A stretch of 64,000 nt of DNA from Mucilaginibacter ginkgonis (lineage in GTDB: Bacteria > Bacteroidota > Bacteroidia > Sphingobacteriales > Sphingobacteriaceae). The notes beneath the pieces were generated by a model. It did not search any database and was not told the origin of the DNA. It was given only the letters and a program-made list of their open reading frames with translations. A program made the position numbers and the translations under genes. The stretch's first letter is position 1. Each line of letters opens with the position of its first letter. Below, one piece after another: positions 8,213 through 16,361 of the stretch. Where the stretch lies: the NCBI RefSeq assembly GCF_009754905.2, contig NZ_CP066775.1:744001-808000 (forward strand), given 5' to 3'.

Positions 8213-8545
8213 ATGAATGTTTATAATGTTACCATAAACTTTGAGGAGAAAGACCACGATACGATAACCCTGCCAATAGCAGAAGGCGAATCGGTACTGG
8301 ATGTTTGCCTGGAGAATGGTATTGAGCTGCAGCATAATTGCGGCGGGGTTTGCGGGTGCAGTACCTGCCATATTTATGTGAACAAAGGGATGGACAACAT
8401 CCAGGAGATATCTGATAAGGAAGAAGATTTTATAGACCGGGCTGTGAACCCGCGAATTACTTCGCGCCTGGGTTGCCAGTGTGTGGTCATAGACGGTGAT
8501 ATTGAAGTGACGCTGCCAGATCAGTCGGGCTTTATGGGGCACTAG
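8213..8545 (+). CDS. 2Fe-2S ferredoxin (adrenodoxin/Isc type)
   Basis: The 110-residue protein has the cluster spacing of vertebrate-type and Isc ferredoxins: Cys43, Cys49, Cys52 and Cys88 (C-x5-C-x2-C-x35-C) in HNCGGVCGCSTCHIYV and RLGCQCVV. Cys47 and Cys90 are extra. Such ferredoxins donate electrons for Fe-S cluster assembly or to cytochrome P450-like partners. An iscX homologue lies 280 nt downstream, which fits a role in Fe-S biogenesis, although no iscS or iscU is in view. It is acidic and soluble, so cytoplasmic. Confidence 0.93.
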   Translation: MNVYNVTINFEEKDHDTITLPIAEGESVLDVCLENGIELQHNCGGVCGCSTCHIYVNKGMDNIQEISDKEEDFIDRAVNPRITSRLGCQCVVIDGDIEVTLPDQSGFMGH

Positions 8546-8685
8546 GCCTCATCCCAACACTCTCTAAAGGAGAGGAAGTTAAAGAGTTGGTTGCGTTAGG
8601 GATAGCAGCGGAAAGCCGAGAATGAAGCGAAGCGAAATAAGGACTTGCAGCGTATAGCCCGGCCATGATGAATCAGGGCAACGCC
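8544..8685. repeat. Two dispersed repeats after the ferredoxin gene
   Basis: A GGCCTCATC...CTCTCT-AAAG-GAGAGG unit (8544-8578) overlaps the ferredoxin stop region, followed by copy 2 of the GCGTTAGGGATAG...GGCAACGCC repeat (8593-8685). The remaining 140 nt to iscX are AT-rich with no feature I can name. Confidence 0.65.
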
Positions 8686-8826
8686 AAAGTTAATTGTAAT
8701 GCGGGAAAGAAGACTTGTTATACATCAAAATCTAACATCAACTCAAAAAAAATTAAGTTCCGCTCAAAATCAATAATAAACATCAAAACGTATTACTTAT
8801 AACGTACTACGTTAAACATAAAAGAT

Positions 8827-9066
8827 ATGCAAGATAAATTTGCCCTGCCGATTCACTGGAACGACCATGAAGACATAGCCATGGGACTTTATGAGAAATT
8901 TGGCGATGATTTTAATGAATCGAAGATATACCGCATAAGGTTTACAGACCTGCTGGAATGGGTTTTAACCATCCCGAATTTTGCTGGTACACGCGAAGAA
9001 AGTACTGAAGGCCACCTGGAGCAGATACAGAGCGCCTGGGTTTATGAATGGCGCGATAATCAATAA
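8827..9066 (+). CDS. iscX: IscX-like Fe-S cluster assembly protein
   Basis: The 79-residue acidic protein matches IscX (YfhJ): IHWNDHEDIAMGLYEKF near the start, then the RFTDLLEWV core and a C-terminal SAWVYEWRD. IscX binds IscS and iron and tunes Fe-S assembly. The length exceeds the usual 66 because of a short N-terminal stretch and a longer loop. It is 11 nt upstream of the kdsC-like gene, so both may share a transcript. The Fdx-IscX neighbourhood seen in enterobacterial isc operons is partly kept here. Confidence 0.88.
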   Translation: MQDKFALPIHWNDHEDIAMGLYEKFGDDFNESKIYRIRFTDLLEWVLTIPNFAGTREESTEGHLEQIQSAWVYEWRDNQ

Positions 9067-9077
9067 CAAGCCTGCGC

Positions 9078-9590
9078 ATGTTAGATAAGCTTAAAGATAT
9101 TGATACGTTTATTTTTGACGTAGATGGCGTGCTGACCGACGGCGGTGTGTTTGTTACCGAAAGTGGTGAGCAAACGCGCCAGTTTAACATAAAAGACGGT
9201 TATGCCATTCAGCTCGCGGTAAAATGTGGTTTTAACGTTGCAGCTATATCCGGCAGCAGGTCTAAAATTGCACTTTATCGATTAAATAGTCTTGGTGTGA
9301 AGGATGTGTACATAGGTGCCCATACCAAGACGCTTAACTTCAAAAACTTTATCGAAGAACGCGGTATTAATCCGCAAAAGGTAATGTATATGGGCGACGA
9401 CATTCCTGATCTGGAAGTGATGAAGCTGGTAGGCCTGCCGGTTTGCCCTGCGGATGCTGCCGAAGAGATCAAAGCAATTAGTGCTTATATTTCGCCGCTG
9501 AACGGCGGTAAAGGCTGTGTTCGCGACGTGATTGAAAAAACGCTAAAGATCCAGCAAAAATGGATGGGCGAACAGGCATACTCTTGGTAG
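9078..9590 (+). CDS. HAD phosphatase, KdsC (KDO-8-phosphate phosphatase) type
   Basis: The 170-residue single-domain HAD enzyme has the nucleophile motif FDVDGVLTDG (Asp14 and Asp16), a conserved GYAIQLAVK stretch, and the Mg-binding motif YMGDDIPDLEVM. The length and lack of a cap are typical of the tetrameric KdsC family, which removes phosphate from KDO-8-P in lipopolysaccharide core synthesis. Other nucleotide-sugar phosphatases of the same subfamily are possible. It follows iscX by 11 nt. The gene is followed by a 12-bp inverted repeat before maf. Confidence 0.88.
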   Translation: MLDKLKDIDTFIFDVDGVLTDGGVFVTESGEQTRQFNIKDGYAIQLAVKCGFNVAAISGSRSKIALYRLNSLGVKDVYIGAHTKTLNFKNFIEERGINPQKVMYMGDDIPDLEVMKLVGLPVCPADAAEEIKAISAYISPLNGGKGCVRDVIEKTLKIQQKWMGEQAYSW

Positions 9591-9596
9591 ACTGTT

Positions 9597-9668
9597 CATG
9601 GTTCATAGATGATAGTTCATGGTACTAATGGTCTTTGAATGCCTGATAACATTTTGCTATGAACCATG
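9597..9668. repeat. 12-bp inverted repeat between kdsC-like gene and maf
   Basis: CATGGTTCATAG (9597-9608) is exactly complementary to CTATGAACCATG (9657-9668), 48 nt apart. Further GTTCAT and ATGAAC copies lie inside and just outside. It fills the 101-nt gap between the genes. Confidence 0.6.
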
Positions 9669-9691
9669 ATCAATGAACCATTTACTATCCT

Positions 9692-10270
9692 ATGAAATCC
9701 ATCCACAATCTTCCGCCTTTTATCTTAGCATCGAAGTCGCCACGCAGGCATGAACTACTAAGGTTGATGGACATTGACTTCGAAGTAGTGCTGAAAGAGG
9801 TTGATGAGTCATACCCGGACAATCTAACACCGGAAAAAGTAGCGGTTTACATTGCCGAAAAAAAAGCAAAAGCTTATGATGGAACCGCCCACGGGCGCGT
9901 TGTTCTTACCGCGGATACAATAGTTTGCATTGACAACGAAATTTTAGGCAAGCCCGAGGATGAGCAGCACGCCATCGAGATGCTGCAAAAACTATCCGGC
10001 AGGGTGCACCGTGTGGTAACCGGCGTTTGCATATTGTACAAAGGCGAGCTCAATAAATTCTTCGACGTGTCTGAAGTATTTTTCCGCAAGTTGACCCATA
10101 GCGAAATTGAATTTTATGTACACCAATGCAAGCCCCTTGACAAGGCCGGGGCTTATGGCATACAGGAATGGATCGGCCTTACCGGCATAGAACGCATCAA
10201 CGGCTCTTACACCAATGTGGTAGGCTTGCCTACAGAAAAGTTGTATCAGCAGTTGGCAAGGCTGGTTTAA
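9692..10270 (+). CDS. maf: Maf-like nucleotide pyrophosphatase
   Basis: The 192-residue protein carries Maf signatures: LASKSPRRHELLRLM near residue 11, the DESYPDNLTPEKVAVYIAEK region, and LTADTIV in the middle. Maf enzymes hydrolyse non-canonical or specific nucleoside triphosphates (dTTP/UTP or m7GTP) to monophosphates and act in housecleaning or septum control. The YhdE or YceF subgroup cannot be chosen securely by eye. It is in the same orientation as the kdsC-like gene, 101 nt downstream, and converges on the following VOC gene. Confidence 0.93.
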   Translation: MKSIHNLPPFILASKSPRRHELLRLMDIDFEVVLKEVDESYPDNLTPEKVAVYIAEKKAKAYDGTAHGRVVLTADTIVCIDNEILGKPEDEQHAIEMLQKLSGRVHRVVTGVCILYKGELNKFFDVSEVFFRKLTHSEIEFYVHQCKPLDKAGAYGIQEWIGLTGIERINGSYTNVVGLPTEKLYQQLARLV

Positions 10271-10273
10271 ACT

Positions 10274-11179
10274 CTACTTACCCCGATATGCCTTTTCTAA
10301 AGTTGCTGCGTCGATCTTCTTCATCGGCATAAACGCTTTTGTTACCCGGTCTATTTGTTCTTGCGTACCGTTTTTGAAAACGTCTGTCATCATGCTCGCG
10401 GTGATCTGCCATGAAACGCCGTATTTGTCCTTCAGCCAGCCGCATTGCTCTGCTTTAGGATCATTAGAAAGGGCGTTAAAATAATAGTCTATCTCTTCCT
10501 GCGTGTCACATTCAACCAAGAAAGACAAGGCTTCGTTGAAAACAAATCCATGCGGGTGGGCGCTGTCCATAGCGGCTATCCAGGTATCGTTTATATTGAA
10601 GTCGCCATACATTAGGGTTCCCGCTTTGTCCGGGCCAACATCTTCCGGGCGGGGTGCAATGTTGCCACGATGGCCACCTTTAAATATTGAACAATAAAAA
10701 TCGATCGCTTCCAATGCCTTGCCTGCCACATCGCCGGTAAACAGCAGCGATGGAACGATCACCGGGCGCGGTTCGCCTTCCGGCCGAGACAAGATCAGTT
10801 GCCAGTTAAGGCCATACTTATCTGCAATCCAGCCATAACGTTCGCTAAAAGGGTAGCTGTCGAGCGGCATTAAAACAGAGCCGCCGTCCAGTAATTTATT
10901 CCACATCTCATCTATCTGCGCGGAGGAGCCGGCTTCGCGCGACGGATCAAAATTTACCATAAGCGATATTGCCGGGGTAAATTTGAAATGCGGTCCGGCG
11001 CTGATAGCCATCAGCGGCTGACCTGCCAGCGTAAATTCTACAATATCGCAGTCGCCATTCGGCGTGTTAGCTATCTTACTTACAAAACTGATAGCAGAGT
11101 TTGGTAATAAACTAACATAAAACTCAGCGGCTTCTTTTGCCTGGTTGTTGAACCATAAATGCGGTTTGATAGGATGCAT
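10274..11179 (-). CDS. Two-domain VOC/PhnB-like protein
   Basis: The 301-residue protein is made of two tandem copies of the PhnB-like (3-demethylubiquinone-9 methyltransferase-like) glyoxalase fold, about 1-135 and 145-290. Each begins with a KPHLWFNNQAKEAAEFY-type or LLFTGDVAGKALEAIDFY-type strand and ends with a YGWIADKYGLNWQL or CGWLKDKYGVSWQI signature. The despite-its-name family is not a methyltransferase; its function is generally unknown. The gene stands alone, ending 3 nt past maf in convergent orientation, with a 176-nt upstream gap before the next gene. Confidence 0.85.
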   Translation of the reverse strand: MHPIKPHLWFNNQAKEAAEFYVSLLPNSAISFVSKIANTPNGDCDIVEFTLAGQPLMAISAGPHFKFTPAISLMVNFDPSREAGSSAQIDEMWNKLLDGGSVLMPLDSYPFSERYGWIADKYGLNWQLILSRPEGEPRPVIVPSLLFTGDVAGKALEAIDFYCSIFKGGHRGNIAPRPEDVGPDKAGTLMYGDFNINDTWIAAMDSAHPHGFVFNEALSFLVECDTQEEIDYYFNALSNDPKAEQCGWLKDKYGVSWQITASMMTDVFKNGTQEQIDRVTKAFMPMKKIDAATLEKAYRGK

Positions 11180-11355
11180 AGGTCTTTAATTTAGTGTGGT
11201 CTATTATAACAGGTATTGTATGAATCAAATTTAATCGCGGGGTGCAAATTAAAAAGGGGCAGACGTGACAATAAGGGGGCTTATACCGACAATCGCGAAT
11301 TTTAACATTTTGCGGTTTCGGTAGTGTAGTTTATAATCAGGATATTTGCTTGTTG

Positions 11356-11781
11356 ATGAAACGCCCGAAAATATTTTGGCTTACTTTATTACTATGTATC
11401 AGCGTAAATGTGCATGCCCAATCGCCTTACGGCAGATTTACCTGTACAGATGCCATCTATTCGAAATATTCTGCCGCCAAAGGTGATTTTGTACCCGGCG
11501 TACATACCAGCAATACAGTAACTACTTTTATTATTAACAGATCAACGGTAACCATTAAAGCTTTGGCCACTTCGGTTTTTAAAGTGCTGCATGTTTCTGT
11601 TAAAAAGAATGAAGGATTGGTGCAGTATGGTTTCTTACTGCAAGATAACGCCGGCAACAGGTGCACCCTTAATATATCCCCACTTTTATTCGATGATAAA
11701 AAGCAGATTATTGCAGATCTTTTGTACGACCAAAACCGCGACGGCTTTTACAATAATCTTATTCACTACAAAAACCCTTAA
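11356..11781 (+). CDS. Small secreted protein of unknown function
   Basis: I choose ATG at 11356 rather than the upstream in-frame TTG codons because MKRPKIFWLTLLLCISVNVHAQ is then a clean signal peptide with a VHAQ cleavage site. The mature part, about 120 residues, is rich in beta-forming residues and has two cysteines, with no family I recognise. It would be periplasmic or surface-exposed. It is flanked by AT-rich gaps of about 175 and 200 nt, so it is probably a single-gene transcript. Confidence 0.6.
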   Translation: MKRPKIFWLTLLLCISVNVHAQSPYGRFTCTDAIYSKYSAAKGDFVPGVHTSNTVTTFIINRSTVTIKALATSVFKVLHVSVKKNEGLVQYGFLLQDNAGNRCTLNISPLLFDDKKQIIADLLYDQNRDGFYNNLIHYKNP

Positions 11782-11982
11782 GCGATAACATTAGTTACAG
11801 ATATTACATTGCCATTTATAAACCGCCCGCTTTGGAAAGAAAATCTGTAAGCCATGCGTAATTGAATCTTTTATAGAATTAAAATCTATTATAGAAATTT
11901 ATATGGATTTTATTTCCTTTAATTGTATTTTTTGTAGATTAAAAGTTTTTTATTCATCAATTTTATAATACCAATTTTAGCC
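11782..11982. other. AT-rich leader of the tyrosine-catabolism operon
   Basis: This 201-nt gap before the GTG start at 11983 is very AT-rich, with two TTATAGAA motifs near 11869 and 11890. It should hold the operon promoter, but I could not place a clear TAnnTTTG box. Confidence 0.35.
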
Positions 11983-12978
11983 GTGAAACTAGTATCATAC
12001 ATCAGTAATAACCTTGAACATCTGGGCATTTTTGTAAATGGGAACATCTACAATCTGCACTCTGTAGACAAACTGATTCCCAATACCATGAAAGCTTTTT
12101 TATGGGAGGGTGAGGAGTTGATGGAACACGCGCGTAAAGTTGATGCAAGTCTGCGTAACGGTAGTATTAAAGCCAAAGAAGAATTGTTTTTTGAGCTGAT
12201 TGCACCGGTGCCATACCCAACCTCTTGCCGTGATGGGTATGCGTTCAGACAGCATGTTGCCGCTGCCCGCCGCAACCGCAAGGTGGATATGATAGCCGAG
12301 TTTGACCAGTATCCAATCTTCTATTTTACAAACCACAACGCCATACAAGGCCCTGGGGAAATAGAATGCATGCCCGACCATTTTGAAAAGCTTGATTTTG
12401 AATTGGAAGTGGCTGTGGTGCTCAACAAAAAAGGCAGGAACATTAAAGCAGCTGATGCCGATAGCTACATAGCAGGCTACATGATCATGAATGATATGAG
12501 CGCGCGTACTCTGCAAATGGAAGAAATGCTGCTAAACCTTGGCCCTGCAAAGGGTAAAGATTTTTCGACGGTAATTGGTCCATGGCTGGTTACACCCGAC
12601 GAGTTAGAACAATACAAAGTGCCATGCAAGCCGGGGCATGTTGGCAACGCTTATGATTTGAAAATGATTTGCAGCGTTAACAATCAGCGGGTGTCTGCAG
12701 GTAACATGGCCGATATGGACTGGACCTTTGCAGAGATCATTGAACGCTGCTCTTATGGCTGCGATGTGCTGCCGGGCGACGTAATAGGTAGTGGTACTGT
12801 AGGCACCGGGTGCTTTTTAGAACTTAACGGTACCGGCTTATTAAATGATGCCTCTTACAAACCTCAATGGCTGCAGCCTGGAGATCTTGTCGAAATGCAG
12901 GTGACCGGCCTGGGCACGTTGACCAACGTGATCAAAAAAGCAGATACCGTATGGAGCATCTTAAAACTAAAAAAATGA
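11983..12978 (+). CDS. Fumarylacetoacetate hydrolase-family protein
   Basis: The 331-residue protein has the FAH fold: metal-ligand stretches FELEVAVVL (two Glu) and the MNDMSARTLQ segment followed by GPAKGKDF. In this operon it very likely cleaves fumarylacetoacetate to fumarate and acetoacetate, the last step of tyrosine breakdown. It is shorter than the animal enzyme but similar to bacterial FahA-like forms. The start is GTG at 11983. The stop overlaps the next start codon (ATGA at 12975-12978), showing translational coupling with the flavin reductase-like gene. Confidence 0.88.
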   Translation: MKLVSYISNNLEHLGIFVNGNIYNLHSVDKLIPNTMKAFLWEGEELMEHARKVDASLRNGSIKAKEELFFELIAPVPYPTSCRDGYAFRQHVAAARRNRKVDMIAEFDQYPIFYFTNHNAIQGPGEIECMPDHFEKLDFELEVAVVLNKKGRNIKAADADSYIAGYMIMNDMSARTLQMEEMLLNLGPAKGKDFSTVIGPWLVTPDELEQYKVPCKPGHVGNAYDLKMICSVNNQRVSAGNMADMDWTFAEIIERCSYGCDVLPGDVIGSGTVGTGCFLELNGTGLLNDASYKPQWLQPGDLVEMQVTGLGTLTNVIKKADTVWSILKLKK

Positions 12979-13895
12979 AAACCATAAACGCGAATGAGCT
13001 AAGCCCCTTGCAGCTGCAAAATTATTTGCAGTATGCCATTGCGCCGCGGCCTATCGCGCTGGTTTCTACAGTTGATAGCCATGGGAACGTAAACCTTAGT
13101 CCGTTTAGTTTCTTCAACCTGTTTAGCGTAAATCCCCCACTGTGTGTGTTTTCACCGTCTAGGCGGGTGAGGGATAATACCACCAAGCATACGCTTGACA
13201 ACCTAAGAGAGGTACCCCAGTGTGTGATCCAGGTTGTTACTCCGGATATGCTGCATCAAACCTCATTGTCGAGCTGTGAGTACGACAAAGCTCAAAATGA
13301 ATTTGTAAAAGCGGGCTTTACTGCTTTACCGTCAGAATTGGTGAAGCCGCCGCGTGTGGCAGAGTCGCCCGTGCAATTGGAATGTATGGTAACACAGATC
13401 ATTGAAACGGGGGATGGCCCCGGCGCGGGCAACCTGGTGCTGGCAGAAATAAAGAAGATCCATGTGAGCGAAGCTGTTCTAAGCTCCGAGGGCAACGGTA
13501 TCGACCAAACCAAAATACAACTGGCCGCAAGGCTTGGTGGTGACTGGTATTGCGAAATTAGGCCTGAAAACTTGTTTAAAGTACCTAAGCCGAACGTGGC
13601 GTTGGGCATCGGTGTGGATAAACTGCCTGAATTTATAATCCAATCGGATTATTTGTCAAAGAATGACTTAGCCAGATTGGCTAATATCGAGGTGATCCCG
13701 GATGCGGATATCATCGAAAAATTAAAAGTAGAATATCAAAGCTTGATCGCTGGTTTTAGTAATGCTGATTTGGACTCCGGTGTTGAGGCACGCTTTTGGG
13801 CTGAGGTGCAAAAATTAATAAGAAAAGACGAGATTAATAAAACATGGGCTTTGCTGTTGTCCTGTCAGGAATGTTTAACTGTTTCTAAAATATAG
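12975..13895 (+). CDS. Flavin reductase-family protein with C-terminal extension
   Basis: The start is the ATG at 12975, which overlaps the previous stop; the frame is open further upstream but inside the FAH gene. The 306-residue product has the FMN-binding split-barrel of the flavin reductase family over about 1-200 (ISPRPIALVST-like AIAPRPIALVSTVD, then NLSPFSFFN). A further ~100 residues, mostly helical, follow. In Bacteroidota such genes travel with hmgA and the FAH gene, so it may take part in aromatic breakdown, but its reaction is unknown to me. It lies 5 nt before hmgA. Confidence 0.8.
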   Translation: MKTINANELSPLQLQNYLQYAIAPRPIALVSTVDSHGNVNLSPFSFFNLFSVNPPLCVFSPSRRVRDNTTKHTLDNLREVPQCVIQVVTPDMLHQTSLSSCEYDKAQNEFVKAGFTALPSELVKPPRVAESPVQLECMVTQIIETGDGPGAGNLVLAEIKKIHVSEAVLSSEGNGIDQTKIQLAARLGGDWYCEIRPENLFKVPKPNVALGIGVDKLPEFIIQSDYLSKNDLARLANIEVIPDADIIEKLKVEYQSLIAGFSNADLDSGVEARFWAEVQKLIRKDEINKTWALLLSCQECLTVSKI

Positions 13896-13900
13896 TTGTT

Positions 13901-15058
13901 ATGCCATTTTACCACACGCTGGGAAAGATCCCGCACAAAAGGCACACCATATTCCGCAAACCGGATGGCAACCTGTATGCCGAAGAATTGGTATCTACAG
14001 AAGGGTTCTCTAACATGTATTCGCTTATCTACCATGCTTATCCGCCAACGATTGTTAAAGCATTAGGCGAGCCATACAGCGTGGAACCGAAGATTGCGCT
14101 TGAGAAACATCTAAAACATACCAGTCTTGTTGGCTTCAATATTCAGCCCGAAGACGACTATCTGAAAAGCCGAAAACCTGTATTGGTGAATAGCGACTTG
14201 CACATTTCTTTGGCTGCGCCGCGCCAATCAATGACTGATTACTTTTACAAGAACAGCCAGGCAGATGAGGTGGTTTTCATCCACAAAGGAACAGGGACTC
14301 TCAAGACAGGCTTCGGCAAAATCAAATTTGAATATGGCGATTACCTGGTCATTCCGCGTGGCACTATATACCAGCTGCAATTTGATACGGAAGATAACCG
14401 CCTGTTCATTGTAGAAAGCTTTAGCCCCATCCGCACACCTAAAAGGTACCGCAACCAATTTGGCCAGTTGATGGAGCATTCGCCTTATTGTGAACGTGAC
14501 ATTAAACGCCCACAGGATTTAGAAACGCATGATGAAAAGGGCGACTTTAAAGTGCTGATCAAAAAACAAGGATTAATTTATCCCTACACCTACGGAACTC
14601 ATCCTTTCGATTTTGTAGGGTGGGACGGGTACCATTACCCCTGGGCATTTTCTATTCATGATTTTGAACCGATAACAGGGCGCTTGCACCAACCACCACC
14701 GGTGCACCAAACGTTTGAAGGGCATAACTTTGTGATCTGCTCATTTGTGCCGCGCAAGTTCGACTATCACCCGCAGTCTATACCGGCACCCTATAATCAC
14801 AGCAATGTAGACAGCGACGAGGTTTTATATTACGTTGACGGCGACTTTATGAGCCGCAAAAACGTGGTGAAGGGACAGATCACCCTGCATCCGGGCGGCA
14901 TCCCGCATGGCCCGCACCCGGGATCGGTCGAAAAATCTATCGGCAAAGAAGCGACAGAAGAGCTGGCCGTAATGATAGACCCTTTTCGCCCGTTGATGCT
15001 TACTGAAAACGCTTTAGCAATTGAAGACCCTGATTACTATAAAAGCTGGGCGGAGTAA
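13901..15058 (+). CDS. hmgA: Homogentisate 1,2-dioxygenase
   Basis: The iron(II) enzyme opens the ring of homogentisate to give maleylacetoacetate. The 385-residue protein is of the shorter bacterial type and shows the cupin-like core with the Gly/His-rich C-terminal active-site region (HPGGIPHGPHPG). Upstream, the DEVVFIHKGTGTLKTGFG stretch is the N-terminal jelly-roll. It lies between the flavin reductase-like gene and hppD in the tyrosine operon. The stop codon abuts a GCCTCACCC repeat unit, which separates it from hppD. Confidence 0.95.
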   Translation: MPFYHTLGKIPHKRHTIFRKPDGNLYAEELVSTEGFSNMYSLIYHAYPPTIVKALGEPYSVEPKIALEKHLKHTSLVGFNIQPEDDYLKSRKPVLVNSDLHISLAAPRQSMTDYFYKNSQADEVVFIHKGTGTLKTGFGKIKFEYGDYLVIPRGTIYQLQFDTEDNRLFIVESFSPIRTPKRYRNQFGQLMEHSPYCERDIKRPQDLETHDEKGDFKVLIKKQGLIYPYTYGTHPFDFVGWDGYHYPWAFSIHDFEPITGRLHQPPPVHQTFEGHNFVICSFVPRKFDYHPQSIPAPYNHSNVDSDEVLYYVDGDFMSRKNVVKGQITLHPGGIPHGPHPGSVEKSIGKEATEELAVMIDPFRPLMLTENALAIEDPDYYKSWAE

Positions 15059-15184
15059 CGCCTCACCCAACCCTCCCCGAAGGAGAGGGCTTTAAAAAAC
15101 CAATTAAATATAAATTATGGAAACACTAACTAAAGATATCGAGAAAGACAACTCCCTTTCCTTTGGGGAGGGCGGGGGTGAGGC
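15059..15184. repeat. Inverted repeat pair framing the hppD start
   Basis: The left unit (15059-15095) is GCCTCACCCAACCCTCCCC plus GGAGAGGGC; the right unit (15151-15184) is the same type inverted, ending GGGGGTGAGGC. The hppD ATG (15117) lies between them, and the right unit is translated as residues 12-23 of the enzyme. Confidence 0.75.
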
Positions 15185-16277
15185 AGCCACAGACTTCCTT
15201 CCACTAAACGGTACAGACCACATTGAATTTTATGTGGGCAATGCCAAGCAAGCAGCTCATTTTTATAAAACTGCTTTCGGTTTTCAGGACCTGGCATATG
15301 CCGGACCGGAGACTGGCGTGCGCGACCGTGCTTCATATGTATTACAGCAAGAAAAAATCCGTTTGGTGCTGACCACGCCTTTACATTCAGATCACCCTAT
15401 CAGCGAACACATCAAAAAACATGGCGATGGTGTAAAGTCTATCTCACTTTGGGTTGATGACGCGTACGATGCTTTTAAGCAGACCATCAAACGCGGTGCC
15501 GAACCGTACTTAGAGCCACAGACCATAACAGATGAGCATGGCGAAGTGCGTATCAGCGGCATTAAACTGTATGGCGAAACGGTACACATGTTTATCGAAC
15601 GTAAAAACTATAGCGGCGTTTTCATGCCTGGTTACCAGGAATGGAAGTCGGAATATAATCCCGGCCCCACTGGGTTGCTTTATGTAGATCATTGCGTAGG
15701 CAACGTAGGCTGGAACAAAATGAACGACTGGGTGAATTTTTATGAAGACATTATGGGCTTCAGGAACATTCTTACGTTTGATGACAAGATGATCTCGACC
15801 GAGTATTCTGCCCTGATGAGTAAGGTGATGAGTAACGGTAACGGCTTCGTAAAATTCCCTATCAATGAACCTGCAGAAGGCAAAAAGAAAAGCCAGATAG
15901 AAGAATACCTTGAGTTTTACGAAGGTGAGGGCGTGCAACATATGGCACTGGCTACCCATGATATCGTTAAAACTGTTACCGATCTCAAAAGTCGCGGCGT
16001 TGAGTTCCTGACAGTGCCCAATACCTATTATGACGATTTGTTAGACAGGGTGGGACACATAGATGAAGACCTGGAACCGTTGAAGCAATTGGGCATACTG
16101 GTAGACCGTGATGATGAAGGCTATCTGCTGCAGATTTTCACCAAACCGGTTGAAGACAGACCGACTGTGTTCTTTGAGATCATCCAGCGTAAGGGGGCTA
16201 AATCTTTCGGCGCGGGTAATTTCAAAGCTTTATTTGAGGCAATCGAGCGGGAGCAGGAGCTAAGGGGCAACCTGTAA
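15117..16277 (+). CDS. hppD: 4-Hydroxyphenylpyruvate dioxygenase
   Basis: HppD converts 4-hydroxyphenylpyruvate to homogentisate. The 386-residue protein has two VOC domains (starting DHIEFYVGN and DHCVGNVGW). The iron ligands can be seen as His192, His275 (QHMALAT) and Glu354 (FFEIIQRKG). Residues 12-23 (NSLSFGEGGGEA) come from a dispersed DNA repeat, so the N-terminus before the first domain is atypical and disposable. The start at 15117 is 58 nt after hmgA. Product feeds HmgA encoded just upstream. Confidence 0.95.
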   Translation: METLTKDIEKDNSLSFGEGGGEAATDFLPLNGTDHIEFYVGNAKQAAHFYKTAFGFQDLAYAGPETGVRDRASYVLQQEKIRLVLTTPLHSDHPISEHIKKHGDGVKSISLWVDDAYDAFKQTIKRGAEPYLEPQTITDEHGEVRISGIKLYGETVHMFIERKNYSGVFMPGYQEWKSEYNPGPTGLLYVDHCVGNVGWNKMNDWVNFYEDIMGFRNILTFDDKMISTEYSALMSKVMSNGNGFVKFPINEPAEGKKKSQIEEYLEFYEGEGVQHMALATHDIVKTVTDLKSRGVEFLTVPNTYYDDLLDRVGHIDEDLEPLKQLGILVDRDDEGYLLQIFTKPVEDRPTVFFEIIQRKGAKSFGAGNFKALFEAIEREQELRGNL

Positions 16278-16302
16278 ACTATGCTGTCGATTTGGTCAAT
16301 AC

Positions 16303-16361
16303 GGTTAAAGTTTATTTAATTGCATCAATTGTCAAACAAGGCAATCAGATAAACTTTAACC
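16303..16361. promoter_or_regulatory. 13-bp inverted repeat before the Lrp/AsnC gene
   Basis: GGTTAAAGTTTAT (16303-16315) and ATAAACTTTAACC (16349-16361) are exact reverse complements 33 nt apart, and the second arm touches the ATG at 16362. This is a likely operator for the Lrp/AsnC protein encoded next, or for another regulator of the tyrosine genes. Confidence 0.6.

Noticed and set aside
10274-11179. Ubiquinone methyltransferase suggested by the family name of the two-domain VOC protein
   Set aside because: The fold is glyoxalase/PhnB-like with no SAM-binding motif; the old name is misleading.
11350-11355. TTG codons as start for the small secreted protein
   Set aside because: The ATG at 11356 gives a clean signal peptide; extra Met-Leu before it adds nothing.
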